Source of the DNA: Kitasatospora papulosa
GTDB taxonomy: Bacteria > Actinomycetota > Actinomycetes > Streptomycetales > Streptomycetaceae
NCBI RefSeq assembly: GCF_000717245.1
Contig: NZ_JNYQ01000001.1
Coordinates: forward strand, 558,001 to 622,000
DNA length: 64,000 nucleotides
Reading direction: 5' to 3'
The position numbers and the translations under genes are program-made. How positions within the stretch are numbered: position 1 is the stretch's first letter; each line of letters begins with the position of its first letter. Positions 1 through 8,790 of the stretch are shown in pieces. The notes under the pieces are model-generated. The model saw only the letters and a program-made list of their open reading frames with translations, had not been told where the DNA came from and made no database searches.

Positions 1-1716
1 ACCAACGCGGTCGTGCACGCCGGTACGACCGTCGAGCTGCTCCTCAGGCTGGAGGACTCGTCCGGTCCCGAGCCGGCCGCCCTCGTGCTGGAGATCACCG
101 ACCACCATCCCGCCCGGTCGGTGCGCGACGAGCGGGCCGACCGGCCCGACCCCGCCGAGTACGGCCGGGGCCTCCAGCTCGTCGCCACCCTCGCCGAATC
201 CTGGGGCATCACCTACCGCACCGGCCTCAAGACCGTCTGGGCCCGCCTCCTCGGCGACGACCGCTACGGACTGCCCGACACCCCGGCCGCCGACGACGCC
301 CCGCGCGGGCACCGGCTGGGCGACGGCGGGAGCCGCACCCCCGCGGCCGGACATGCCGTGCGCGACGACGCGGGCTGGGCGGGGCGTGGCGGGCTCTCCT
401 TCCTCGCCGAGGCCTCCGGCCTGCTCGCCGGCCAGCTCGACGAGGACACCGTGGCCGCGACGGCGGGCCGCCTCCTGGTGCCGCGGCTCGCCGACTGGTG
501 CGCGATATGGCTGGAGAGCGAGGGCGGCGGACCTGCGGCCGCCCCCAGACTGGCGGGGGTCTGGCACAGCGACGAGACACGGACCGAGCTGCTGCGCCCC
601 ACGCTGGAGAAGGAACCGCTGCGGTTACCCGGCAGCGTCGGTGCCGGCCCCGTCCCCATACCCTGGCCCGGCGGCGCCGCGCAGCGCGGGGACCGGACGG
701 GAGCCGCGCTCGCCCACCGCATCGTCTCGGGCGGCCGCACGCTCGGCGCCCTCCTCGTGGGCCGGGAAGGCGACGACCACATCCCCGACGAGGTGGCCAT
801 CCTCCTCGCGGACTTCGTACGCCGGGTGGGCCTCGCCGTGGGCGCCGCCCGCGCCTACACCCGGCAGGCCACCATCAGCCGCATCCTGCAGCGCGGCCTC
901 CTGCCCAGCAAGGTCGCCGAGATACCCGGGGTCTCCAGCGCCCTGGTGTACGAGCCGGGTGACGACGGCGTGGTCGGCGGCGACTTCTACGACCTCTTCC
1001 CCTGCCCCGGCGGCCGCTGGTGTTTCGTGCTCGGGGACGTCCAGGGCAGCGGACCCGAGGCCGCCGTCGTCACCGGCCTCGCCCGGCCCTGGCTGCGTCT
1101 GCTGTCCCGGGAGGGCTTCCGCGTGGGGGAGGTCCTCGACCGGCTCAACCGGCTCCTCCTGGACGACGCCATGGAGGCGGCCGAGGCCGCCGCCCTCATG
1201 GTCGCGGCAGCCGGCGGTCAGCAGCTCCAGGACGGCGAGCAGATCCAGGACGGCACCCAGTCCCGCTTCCTCTCCCTGCTCTACGGCTCCCTCGTACCGC
1301 TCCCGGACGGCGGGGTGCGCTGCACCGTGGCGAGCGCCGGCCACCCCCTTCCCCTGCTGCTGCGCCCCGACGGCTCCGTGCGCCCGGCCGCCGAGCCGCA
1401 GGTGCTGCTCGGGATCGTCGAGGACGTGGCGTACGACAGCCAGAGCTTCGACCTGGCCCCCGGCGACAGCCTCCTCTGCGTCACCGACGGGGTCACGGAG
1501 CGGCGCTCGGGGCGGCGGATGTTCGACGACGGTGACGGCCTCGCACGGGTCCTGGCGGGCTGCGCGGGGCTCACGGCCGCCGGGATCGCCGACCGGATCA
1601 AGCAGGCCGTCCACACCTTCGCCGAGCGCCCGCCGGACGACGACCTCGCCCTGCTCGTGCTCCAGGTCGACGCGGAACGGCACACGGCGGTGCGGGGCGA
1701 CTCCGCCGGCGAGTGA
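1..1716 (+). CDS. SpoIIE/PP2C-type serine phosphatase with GAF and anti-sigma-like ATPase domain (5' truncated)
   Basis: The reading frame is open at the left edge, so the true start lies outside the window. The first ~75 residues look like the end of a histidine-kinase/RsbW-type ATPase domain (TNAVVHAG, then GRGLQLV). A GAF-like segment follows at about 120-280, then a SpoIIE/PP2C domain at about 285-560 with GDFYDLF, GDVQGSGPEAA, SAGHPLPLLL and PPDDDLALL, which carry the usual metal-binding acidic residues. Such proteins normally dephosphorylate anti-anti-sigma factors or combine kinase and phosphatase activity in partner switching. No sigma or anti-sigma partner is visible here. A TTA leucine codon at 625-627 is a rare codon in this genus and suggests bldA-dependent translation. 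Family call is firm; targets are unknown. Confidence 0.88.
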   Translation, partial: TNAVVHAGTTVELLLRLEDSSGPEPAALVLEITDHHPARSVRDERADRPDPAEYGRGLQLVATLAESWGITYRTGLKTVWARLLGDDRYGLPDTPAADDAPRGHRLGDGGSRTPAAGHAVRDDAGWAGRGGLSFLAEASGLLAGQLDEDTVAATAGRLLVPRLADWCAIWLESEGGGPAAAPRLAGVWHSDETRTELLRPTLEKEPLRLPGSVGAGPVPIPWPGGAAQRGDRTGAALAHRIVSGGRTLGALLVGREGDDHIPDEVAILLADFVRRVGLAVGAARAYTRQATISRILQRGLLPSKVAEIPGVSSALVYEPGDDGVVGGDFYDLFPCPGGRWCFVLGDVQGSGPEAAVVTGLARPWLRLLSREGFRVGEVLDRLNRLLLDDAMEAAEAAALMVAAAGGQQLQDGEQIQDGTQSRFLSLLYGSLVPLPDGGVRCTVASAGHPLPLLLRPDGSVRPAAEPQVLLGIVEDVAYDSQSFDLAPGDSLLCVTDGVTERRSGRRMFDDGDGLARVLAGCAGLTAAGIADRIKQAVHTFAERPPDDDLALLVLQVDAERHTAVRGDSAGE

Positions 1717-1727
1717 CAATGGACGGT

Positions 1728-2960
1728 ATGCCTTCCGTACTGCCCGATGGTGAACCCGTGCCCGACGACGGGGCGCTGCCCCGCCATGCCCTGGAAGGCG
1801 CCGCGAGCCGTCCGCTCGGCTTCTACCTGCACGTGCCCTACTGCGCCACCCGCTGCGGCTACTGCGACTTCAACACCTACACCGCGACCGAGCTGCGTGG
1901 TTCCGGCGGAGCCCTGGCCTCCCGGGACAACTACGCCGCCCACCTGGTCGAGGAGGTCCGCCAGGCCCGCAAGGTGCTGGGCGACGACCCCCGCCCCGTC
2001 CGCACGGTCTTCGTCGGCGGCGGTACGCCGACACTGCTGCCCGCGGCCGACCTCGTCCGGATGCTCGCGGCGATCCGTGAGGAGTTCGGGCTCGCCGAGG
2101 ACGCGGAGATCACCACGGAGGCCAACCCCGAGTCCGTCGACCCGGCCTATCTCGCGGCACTCCGGGAGGGCGGCTTCAACCGCGTCTCCTTCGGCATGCA
2201 GAGCGCCCGGCAGCACGTCCTGAAGGTCCTGGACCGCACCCACACGCCCGGCAGGCCCGAGGCCTGTGTCGCCGAGGCCCGGGCGGCCGGCTTCGACCAC
2301 GTCAACCTCGACCTGATCTACGGCACCCCCGGTGAGTCCGACGACGACTGGCGGGCCTCCCTGGACGCGGCGATCGGAGCCGGACCCGACCACGTCTCGG
2401 CGTACGCGCTGATCGTCGAGGAGGGGACCCAGCTCGCCCGCCGCATCCGCCGCGGCGAGGTCCCGATGACGGACGACGACGTCCACGCCGACCGCTACCT
2501 CATCGCCGACGAGGCGATGGCGGCCGCTGGCTTCTCCTGGTACGAGGTGTCGAACTGGTCCCGCACGCCCGAGGGCCGCTGTCTGCACAACGAGCTGTAC
2601 TGGCGCGGGGCCGACTGGTGGGGCGCCGGACCGGGCGCCCACAGCCACGTCGGCGGGGTGCGCTGGTGGAACGTCAAGCACCCGGGCGCCTACGCGCAGG
2701 CACTCGCCGAGGGCCGCTCGCCCGGGGCCGGCCGCGAGGTGCTCGGGGACGAGGACCGGCGGGTCGAGCGGATCCTGCTGGAGCTGCGGCTCGTCGAGGG
2801 CTGCCCGCTCTCCCTGCTCGCCCCCGCCGGCCTCGCGGCGGCCGCCCGTGCCGTGACCGACGGGCTGCTGGAGCCCGGACCGTACGGTGAGGGACGCGCG
2901 GTCCTCACCCTGCGCGGCCGGCTGCTGGCCGACGCCGTGGTGCGGGACCTGGTGGACTAG
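1728..2960 (+). CDS. hemW: HemW, radical SAM heme chaperone (coproporphyrinogen III oxidase-like)
   Basis: This is a radical SAM protein of about 410 residues. The cluster motif CATRCGYCDF (CxxxCxxC) lies near residue 35, followed by the GGGTPTLL glycine-rich SAM motif and a HemN-type C-terminal domain. HemW proteins are thought to bind and transfer heme rather than oxidise coproporphyrinogen, although many are annotated as HemN. The ATG at 1728 gives the N-terminus MPSVLPDGEPV, which I recall as typical of streptomycete homologues; ATG 1719 and GTG 1713 are in-frame alternatives that overlap or abut the phosphatase stop. It probably shares a transcript with the upstream gene. Confidence 0.9.
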   Translation: MPSVLPDGEPVPDDGALPRHALEGAASRPLGFYLHVPYCATRCGYCDFNTYTATELRGSGGALASRDNYAAHLVEEVRQARKVLGDDPRPVRTVFVGGGTPTLLPAADLVRMLAAIREEFGLAEDAEITTEANPESVDPAYLAALREGGFNRVSFGMQSARQHVLKVLDRTHTPGRPEACVAEARAAGFDHVNLDLIYGTPGESDDDWRASLDAAIGAGPDHVSAYALIVEEGTQLARRIRRGEVPMTDDDVHADRYLIADEAMAAAGFSWYEVSNWSRTPEGRCLHNELYWRGADWWGAGPGAHSHVGGVRWWNVKHPGAYAQALAEGRSPGAGREVLGDEDRRVERILLELRLVEGCPLSLLAPAGLAAAARAVTDGLLEPGPYGEGRAVLTLRGRLLADAVVRDLVD

Positions 2961-3035
2961 CCGGCCAGGCCCCCCGCCCGGCGGCCCGCGGAGACGCCCG
3001 CCCGGCCGCGGGAGGGCCCTGCCGCCCGAGCACCC

Positions 3036-5921
3036 CTAAGGCACCCGGCAGTCCGCGCGGGTGAGCGGTGTGCGGTCACCCGCGGCCCGGCCGCACACGC
3101 TGCGGCTCCGCGCGTCCGGGCCCGGACGGGTGACCTCGACGACGTCCAGGCCGTGCACCCGCTGGTCGGTGTACGGAATCGTCCCCCGGAAGGTGATCGT
3201 TCCGGTCGGCATGTCGTGCAGGGCCACCGAGTACAGCGTCGCCCAGGTCTCCGCGGCGCTCTGCGGGTTGTCGCTGCGGGTGGCCGCCGCGTAGAGGGCC
3301 GCCGTCGCCTGGTAGGAGATGACGGTCTGCCCGCTGGTGAACAGCCGGTCCTCGTACGGGCGCTCCTTCGGCAGGGCCGGCAGCTGCCGGCCCTCGGGGA
3401 GCAGCGACTGCAGCGCCTTGCGGGAGTCCTCGTAGAACGCCCGGCCCCCGCCCTGGCTCATGGGCGCGAGGGCCCCGTAGTAGAGCGTGACCTTGTCCGC
3501 GAGCTTCGTCGCGTCGTCGAAGCGCGCCTTGGTGAGGTCGTCGCCCGTGAAGACCGTGATGGCCTTGTCCGAACAGCCCGCCGTCTGTCCGAGGCCGGAC
3601 ATCAGGGTGTTGACGTCCTCGACCCGGCCGGCGAAGTACAGGGCGTCGGGCACGCGTTCCGCCCCGCAGATGGCGTGCAGGGGCGCGTCGAGATTGGCGG
3701 AGCTGCCGTCCCTGGACAGGGAGTACCGGGTGTCGGAGACCAGGGTGAAGCCCGATTCCTTCAGCATCGCCAGACCGACCCGGCGCTGCTCGGTCGTGTA
3801 ACGGTCCTTGTCCTCGTTGCCCACCTTCCGGGACAGGACGACGGCCTGCGGATCGTCCAGCCGGTCCGCCAGCTGGCCGGCGATCAGCCCGACGGCGTCC
3901 GCCTGCTCCTCGTCGGTGGCGGCGAGACCGAAGTAGTTCGGGTACTCACGGGCCAGGTCGCTGCCCGAGTTGGTGGTGTCCACCACGGGCAGCCCGGCGC
4001 GCTGGAGGAGCCCGGTGACCGTCGCGCTCTCCGTGGTGTTGCGTCCGAGGCCCACCACGCCGACCACGGAGGAGTCCCGCCGGGCCACCTCGATGATCTT
4101 CTTGACCGCGGTCGTCTGCCGCAGCATGTCCTGGCCGCCGTTGGCCGTCAGGACCCGGAGCTTGACGGAACGATTCGCCGTGTCGTTGACGAACCGCTGG
4201 TGCAGATAGACGCCGGTCAGCTCCTCCAGGCCCTTGCGGGTGTCCTCACGGTTCGCGTCGGTGCCGGTCAGCGGGCCCGCGTAGACGACGGTGACGTGCG
4301 GTGCTCCCGGCGGGATGCCGGCGTTCTGCTCGCGTATCGCCTGCTCGATCCGCTCGAAGGTGACGCCCTTGCCCACCCCGTTCAGCTGGAGGGTGTTGCC
4401 CTCGGCGAAGCGCACCTGCGCGACCGTCGCCACCCCCACGCACTCCTCGGCGCCCCCGGGCCCGGTCAGTCTCACCGAGTCCGTGTTCCGGCCCACGAGC
4501 GGGCCGTAGCAGTACGTCTCCTTCCAGTGCGCGCTCCACAGGAACGTCCCCAGCAGCGCGCAGACCAGCGCGAGCGTGACGGTCCTCCGCGACATCACCC
4601 ACCACGCCCAGGTCCTGCGTACCCGGTGGGTGACGAGCTGGAGGTGGGCGTGCTCGTGGGTCAGCTGCTCGGACGTCAGGGGGAGCCGCAGCACCCAGGC
4701 GAGCGACACGGCGGCCGCCGGCGCCTGGCCCACGCTGAGGTCCTCGACCCAGGTCTCGTACCGTGCGCGGGCCCCTGTGCTGGCCCCGGCGTTCGCCGGC
4801 GGCTCCGGCGGCAGGGGCGGGGTGTGGCGCAGGATCCGGTCGGCGGGCAGGGAGGCCAGGAGCAGCAGCGGGTCCACCTCGCTGCGCCGCGAACGCACGT
4901 TGTTGACGGCGTTGATCAGCAGGACGCCGCCGTTGTCCTGGGTCGCCGTGGGAAGGAAGACCACCGGCGGGACGGTGCGCTTGCTGCGGCGCCAGTCCGG
5001 GGCGTGCGCCCGGTAGCTGTCCAGCAGATCCTCCAGCAGCGCCTGGACCCGCAGCTCCAGGTGGAACTGGCGCGCGTGCTCGTCGCCGGCCCCCGCGTCG
5101 GCCACCCGCTCGGCCACGGCGGCCGCCCGCGCCCGGATCACCCGCCACGAACCGCTCGGTGAGAAGCGCGACCAGCCGTCGGACGGGTACGCGGTGCTCG
5201 ACGCGGCCAGCGACGACGTGGTCGCCAGCCATCTGCTGGCCCTGCGCAGCCACAGCAGCGGCGGCGCCGCCCTCGTCATCAGCCGCACGACGGCCAGACC
5301 CAGCAGGGCCGCGGCGGCCACCAGGGCGGTGAGCAGCCAGCCGATCTCGCCCAGCAGCACGCTGAGCACGGCGATGAAGACGGCCCCCAGGAAGGTCTCC
5401 GGGCGGACCGAGGCGCGCAGGGAGTCCCACCAGCTGTTGCGCCCCGACCGGCTCGGCCGCCAGCGCAGGCTCCCCAGCTGTTCCAGGATCCGCTCCTCGC
5501 GCTCACGGGCGGAACCCGGGCCCGGCTGCGCGACGACCGCCGCGGTGGCCTGCTCGATGGCGGCGAGCAGCCGGGAGCGGGGGAAGACGAACGGCTTGTA
5601 CTGCGAGGTGCCCCGGGTCTCCCAGGGGCGCTCGGTGAGGGCGCGGACCATGGAGAGCGCCGCCTCGTACGGGGTGTCGCCGCCGCCTTCGAGGAGCTTC
5701 ACCGGGACCCGGCGCAACTGGTTCGCCCGGTGGACCTGACGGACGATCTGCTCGACCCTGGCGTCCGCCCCCGGGCCGGCGGAGGCGTCCTCGGCCTGGG
5801 CGACGACCAGCGGCATCACCGGCCGGTTGACCCGGTACTGATCGATCAGCTGCTGCATGAGGTGGAAGACGGCGGAGGCCGCCTCGTTCTCCGCACTGTC
5901 CCGCCACACTTCGCGCGTCAT
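3036..5921 (-). CDS. Large membrane protein with C-terminal periplasmic binding protein type 1 domain
   Basis: The protein has 961 residues. Residues 1-170 are soluble and unassigned. Two adjacent hydrophobic segments lie near 176-215 (FLGAVFIAVLSVLL, then WLLTALVAAAALLGLAVV). A second soluble, probably cytoplasmic, region follows to about 440, and a further membrane segment (TLALVCALLGTFLW) near 455 leads into an extracytoplasmic half. That half, about 490-940, resembles a Leu/Ile/Val-binding or receptor-type fold: VTVVYAGPLTG, VVGVVGLG, GLPVVDTTNSGSDL, DALYFAG. No ABC permease or ATPase gene is adjacent, so a receptor or sensor role is more likely than transport (inference). It has its own start with a purine-rich stretch upstream and stands alone between opposite or spaced neighbours. 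No characterised homologue comes to mind. Confidence 0.75.
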   Translation of the reverse strand: MTREVWRDSAENEAASAVFHLMQQLIDQYRVNRPVMPLVVAQAEDASAGPGADARVEQIVRQVHRANQLRRVPVKLLEGGGDTPYEAALSMVRALTERPWETRGTSQYKPFVFPRSRLLAAIEQATAAVVAQPGPGSAREREERILEQLGSLRWRPSRSGRNSWWDSLRASVRPETFLGAVFIAVLSVLLGEIGWLLTALVAAAALLGLAVVRLMTRAAPPLLWLRRASRWLATTSSLAASSTAYPSDGWSRFSPSGSWRVIRARAAAVAERVADAGAGDEHARQFHLELRVQALLEDLLDSYRAHAPDWRRSKRTVPPVVFLPTATQDNGGVLLINAVNNVRSRRSEVDPLLLLASLPADRILRHTPPLPPEPPANAGASTGARARYETWVEDLSVGQAPAAAVSLAWVLRLPLTSEQLTHEHAHLQLVTHRVRRTWAWWVMSRRTVTLALVCALLGTFLWSAHWKETYCYGPLVGRNTDSVRLTGPGGAEECVGVATVAQVRFAEGNTLQLNGVGKGVTFERIEQAIREQNAGIPPGAPHVTVVYAGPLTGTDANREDTRKGLEELTGVYLHQRFVNDTANRSVKLRVLTANGGQDMLRQTTAVKKIIEVARRDSSVVGVVGLGRNTTESATVTGLLQRAGLPVVDTTNSGSDLAREYPNYFGLAATDEEQADAVGLIAGQLADRLDDPQAVVLSRKVGNEDKDRYTTEQRRVGLAMLKESGFTLVSDTRYSLSRDGSSANLDAPLHAICGAERVPDALYFAGRVEDVNTLMSGLGQTAGCSDKAITVFTGDDLTKARFDDATKLADKVTLYYGALAPMSQGGGRAFYEDSRKALQSLLPEGRQLPALPKERPYEDRLFTSGQTVISYQATAALYAAATRSDNPQSAAETWATLYSVALHDMPTGTITFRGTIPYTDQRVHGLDVVEVTRPGPDARSRSVCGRAAGDRTPLTRADCRVP

Positions 5922-6041
5922 CAGCCCCCGTGCCTTCCCCTGAGCCCGGCCCTGCCGTCATCACTCAATAACGGATGGTCCAGGTGTGGCGCAGGTGTTC
6001 ACGGGGATCGATACCGGATCCTCCTCGACGTTACCGGGACA

Positions 6042-6860
6042 TCAGGCAGGAAGAGTGACGAAGTCGATCAATTCCTCCACGCGGCCGAGCAGTTGCGGTT
6101 CCAGATCCTTGTAGGAGCCGACCCTGGAGAGGATGTGCTGCCAGGCGGCCCCCGTGTTCTCAGGCCAGCCCAGGGCGCGGCACACGCCCGTCTTCCAGTC
6201 CTGGCCGCGCGGCACGGCCGGCCACCCCGGGATGCCCACGGACGACGGCTTCACGGCCTCCCACACGTCGATGTAGGGGTGCCCCACCACGAGCACGTCG
6301 GCGTCGGTGACCTGGGCGGCGATCCGGGACTCCTTCGAGCCGGGGACCAGGTGGTCGACCAGCACACCGAGCCGGGCGTCCGGGCCGGGCGCGAACTCCC
6401 GCACGATCGCCGGGAGGTCGTCGATGCCCTCCAGGTACTCCACCACCACGCCCTCGATGCGCAGGTCGTCGCCCCAGACCCGCTCCACGAGCTCGGCGTC
6501 GTGCCGCCCCTCCACGTAGATCCGGCCCGCGCGCGCCACCCGTGCCCGCGCCCCGGGGACGGCCACCGAACCCGAGGCGGTCCGCGCCGGGCGGACCGGG
6601 CCCCCGGCCGACGGACGTACGAGCGTGACGACCTTCCCCTCCAGCAGGAAGCCGCGCGGCTCCATGGGGAAGACCCGGTGCTTGCCGAAGCGGTCCTCCA
6701 GGGTGACCGTCGGCCCCTGCGCCGTCTTCTCGCACCGGATCACCGCGCCGCAGAAGCCGCTGACGGCCTCCTCCACGACCAGATCGGGCTCGGCGGGCAC
6801 CTCCGGGGCGGGGGTGGACTTCTTCCACGGCGGGGTCAGGTCCGGCTGGTAGCTGCGCAT
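6042..6860 (-). CDS. DUF3097 family protein
   Basis: A protein of 272 residues matching a conserved actinobacterial family of unknown function. The start is the ATG at 6860 (MRSYQPDLTPPWKKS); a longer open frame running to 7181 only overlaps the neighbouring hydrolase and is not coding. Internal features are a conserved RIYVEGRHDAELVERVWGDD stretch and LVDHLVPGSKESRIA, which recall a TOPRIM-like acidic fold (the E and DxL residues), but this is only a suggestion. It lies 25 bp downstream of the metallo-beta-lactamase-fold gene on the same strand and probably shares its transcript. Function unknown. Confidence 0.8.
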   Translation of the reverse strand: MRSYQPDLTPPWKKSTPAPEVPAEPDLVVEEAVSGFCGAVIRCEKTAQGPTVTLEDRFGKHRVFPMEPRGFLLEGKVVTLVRPSAGGPVRPARTASGSVAVPGARARVARAGRIYVEGRHDAELVERVWGDDLRIEGVVVEYLEGIDDLPAIVREFAPGPDARLGVLVDHLVPGSKESRIAAQVTDADVLVVGHPYIDVWEAVKPSSVGIPGWPAVPRGQDWKTGVCRALGWPENTGAAWQHILSRVGSYKDLEPQLLGRVEELIDFVTLPA

Positions 6861-6885
6861 GGCACGACGATAAACGGGCGCCCGC

Positions 6886-7608
6886 TCACGACACGCCGAA
6901 CCGGACGGCCAGTCGATCACGCTGCGCCCGTACGAACGCCGCGTCCACGACCGCCCCGTGCCCCGGTACGTACAGCGCGTCCTCGCCGCCCAGTTCGAGC
7001 AGCCGGTCCAGAGCGGCCGGCCAGTGCGTGGGGACCGCGTCCCGGCCCGCCTGGGGTTCGCCCGACTCCTCGACCAGGTCCCCGCAGAGCACCACGACGG
7101 GTGAGCCGGGCACCAGGACGGCCAGATCGTGGCCGCTGTGACCGGGGCCCACATTGGCCAGCAGCACCTGGAACCCGTCACCGAGGTCGAGCGTCCACTC
7201 GCCGGTCACCTGGTGCCGCGGGGACACCAGGGCGTCCGTGGCCGCGGTCGCGTCCGCCTCGCTCATGCCGTGGCGCAGCGCGTCCGCGCGCAGCTCCTCG
7301 GCTCCCCGCGCCAGGAGGTCCGCCGTCCCGACCGCTCCGTACACCTCCGCCCCGGAGAAGGCGGCGGTGCCCAGCACATGATCGAAGTGCGGATGGCTCA
7401 GTGCGATATGCGTCACCCTCCGGCCCAGCAGGGCCTCCGCCTGGGTCCGCAGTTCCACGCCCTCGCGGAGCGTCGAACCCGTGTCGTAGAGCAGCACGCC
7501 GTCCGCCCCGGCCACCAGCGCCACGGTCGCGTCCCAGACGGGCAGGCGCCGCCGCCCCGTACCGTTGCCCAACCGCTCCCAGCCGAACTCTTCCCAAGAG
7601 ACGTCCAT
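6886..7608 (-). CDS. Metallo-beta-lactamase-fold hydrolase
   Basis: A single-domain protein of 240 residues. The zinc motif is LSHPHFDHVLG (HxHxDH type), followed by GPGHSGHDLAVLVPG for the third histidine, GDLVEE for the bridging aspartate, and VPGHG near the C-terminus. These are the ligands of the glyoxalase II/beta-lactamase superfamily, so it is probably an active cytosolic hydrolase; no signal peptide is visible. The substrate cannot be inferred. It is divergent from hrcA and is the first gene of a likely two-gene unit with the DUF3097 gene. Confidence 0.82.
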   Translation of the reverse strand: MDVSWEEFGWERLGNGTGRRRLPVWDATVALVAGADGVLLYDTGSTLREGVELRTQAEALLGRRVTHIALSHPHFDHVLGTAAFSGAEVYGAVGTADLLARGAEELRADALRHGMSEADATAATDALVSPRHQVTGEWTLDLGDGFQVLLANVGPGHSGHDLAVLVPGSPVVVLCGDLVEESGEPQAGRDAVPTHWPAALDRLLELGGEDALYVPGHGAVVDAAFVRAQRDRLAVRFGVS

Positions 7609-7665
7609 ACCGCGACGCTATCGGCAACGACCTGCACAGTCGCACGACGGCGTGGCCGGTCGCCC

Positions 7666-7696
7666 TTGCCCCGGCCCCACCCCGCCCCCGTACACT
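7666..7696 (+). promoter_or_regulatory. Candidate hrcA-dnaJ2 promoter
   Basis: TTGCCC at 7666-7671 and TACACT at 7691-7696 are separated by 19 bp and lie just upstream of the CIRCE element, an arrangement in which the repressor would sit at the transcription start. The spacer is slightly long, so the assignment is tentative. Confidence 0.4.
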
Positions 7697-7710
7697 GACC
7701 GGGGGGATTG

Positions 7711-7737
7711 CTGGCACTCGAACGCACAGAGTGCCAG
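7711..7737 (+). promoter_or_regulatory. CIRCE operator for HrcA
   Basis: Perfect 9-9-9 inverted repeat: CTGGCACTC at 7711-7719, nine spacer bases, GAGTGCCAG at 7729-7737. The GCACTC-N9-GAGTGC core is the established HrcA binding site. It sits 36 bp upstream of the hrcA start, implying autoregulation and heat induction of hrcA-dnaJ2. Confidence 0.96.
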
Positions 7738-7773
7738 GCAGACGCCGAAGAACCACAGCTGGAGGTGTGCGCG

Positions 7774-8790
7774 GTGCTCAGCGAACGCAGACTCGAAGTG
7801 CTGCGCGCCATCGTCCAGGACTATGTCGGCACCGAGGAGCCCGTCGGCTCCAAGGCGCTCACGGAGCGGCACAGCCTCGGGGTCTCCCCGGCGACCGTCC
7901 GCAACGACATGGCGGTGCTGGAGGACGAGGGCTTCATCGCCCAGCCGCACACGAGTGCGGGGCGCATTCCGACGGACAAGGGGTACCGGCTCTTCGTCGA
8001 CAAGCTGGCGGGCGTCAAGCCCCTGTCGTCGCCGGAGCGCCGTGCCATTCAGAACTTCCTCGACGGCGCGGTCGACCTCGACGACGTCGTGGGCCGCACG
8101 GTCCGGCTGCTCGCCCAGCTGACCAGGCAGGTCGCCGTCGTGCAGTACCCCTCGCTGACCCGGTCGACGGTCCGGCACGTGGAGCTGCTGTCGCTGGCTC
8201 CGGCCCGGCTGATGCTCGTGCTGATCACGGACACGGGCCGGGTCGAGCAGCGTATGATCGATTGCCCTGCACCGTTCGGTGACACGTCACTGGCGGATCT
8301 GAGGGCCCGGCTGAACAGCCGGGTCGTCGGACGGCGCTTCGCGGACGTACCGCGGCTGGTGCAGGACCTGCCGGAGTCCTTCGAGACGGAGGACCGGGGA
8401 ACCGTTTCGACGGTGCTCTCCGTTCTCCTGGAGACTCTGGTCGAGGAAACGGAGGAGCGGCTGATCATCGGCGGCACCTCCAACCTCACCCGTTTCGGAC
8501 ACGACTTCCCTGTGATGATCCGTCCGGTGCTGGAGGCGCTGGAGGAGCAGGTCGTCCTGCTGAAGCTGCTGGGTGAGGCTACGGATTCAGGCATGACCGT
8601 ACGGATCGGGCACGAGAACGCCCACGAGGGCCTCAACGCCACGTCCGTCGTCGCGGTCGGCTACGGTTCGGGCGACGAGGCAGTCGCCAAACTCGGCGTG
8701 GTCGGACCGACCCGCATGGACTACCCCGGAACGATGGGAGCGGTACGCGCAGTGGCACGTTACGTCGGACAGATCCTGGCGGAGTCGTAA
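7774..8790 (+). CDS. hrcA: Heat-inducible transcription repressor HrcA
   Basis: The protein has 338 residues, the usual family length. The N-terminus (MLSERRLEVLRAIVQDYVGTEEPVGSKAL) is the conserved winged-helix region; the middle and C-terminal parts form the GAF-like and dimerisation domains. The GTG start at 7774 is preceded by GGAGGT at 7761-7766 with 7-nt spacing; the longer open frame from 7708 would include the CIRCE element and is rejected. HrcA represses heat-shock genes by binding CIRCE and usually needs GroEL for activity. The stop codon abuts the dnaJ2 start, so the two are translationally coupled. Confidence 0.96.
   Translation: MLSERRLEVLRAIVQDYVGTEEPVGSKALTERHSLGVSPATVRNDMAVLEDEGFIAQPHTSAGRIPTDKGYRLFVDKLAGVKPLSSPERRAIQNFLDGAVDLDDVVGRTVRLLAQLTRQVAVVQYPSLTRSTVRHVELLSLAPARLMLVLITDTGRVEQRMIDCPAPFGDTSLADLRARLNSRVVGRRFADVPRLVQDLPESFETEDRGTVSTVLSVLLETLVEETEERLIIGGTSNLTRFGHDFPVMIRPVLEALEEQVVLLKLLGEATDSGMTVRIGHENAHEGLNATSVVAVGYGSGDEAVAKLGVVGPTRMDYPGTMGAVRAVARYVGQILAES

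Noticed and set aside
1281..2681. 466-codon antisense frame over hemW and the phosphatase
   Set aside because: Shadow of two well-recognised genes with no ribosome site or family motifs.
2985..3012. Hairpin between hemW and the receptor-like gene
   Set aside because: Only a 7-bp stem with a 14-nt loop; too weak to call as a terminator in such GC-rich DNA.
6861..7181. N-terminal extension of the DUF3097 frame
   Set aside because: It would overlap the metallo-beta-lactamase-fold gene; the ATG at 6860 gives the family N-terminus.
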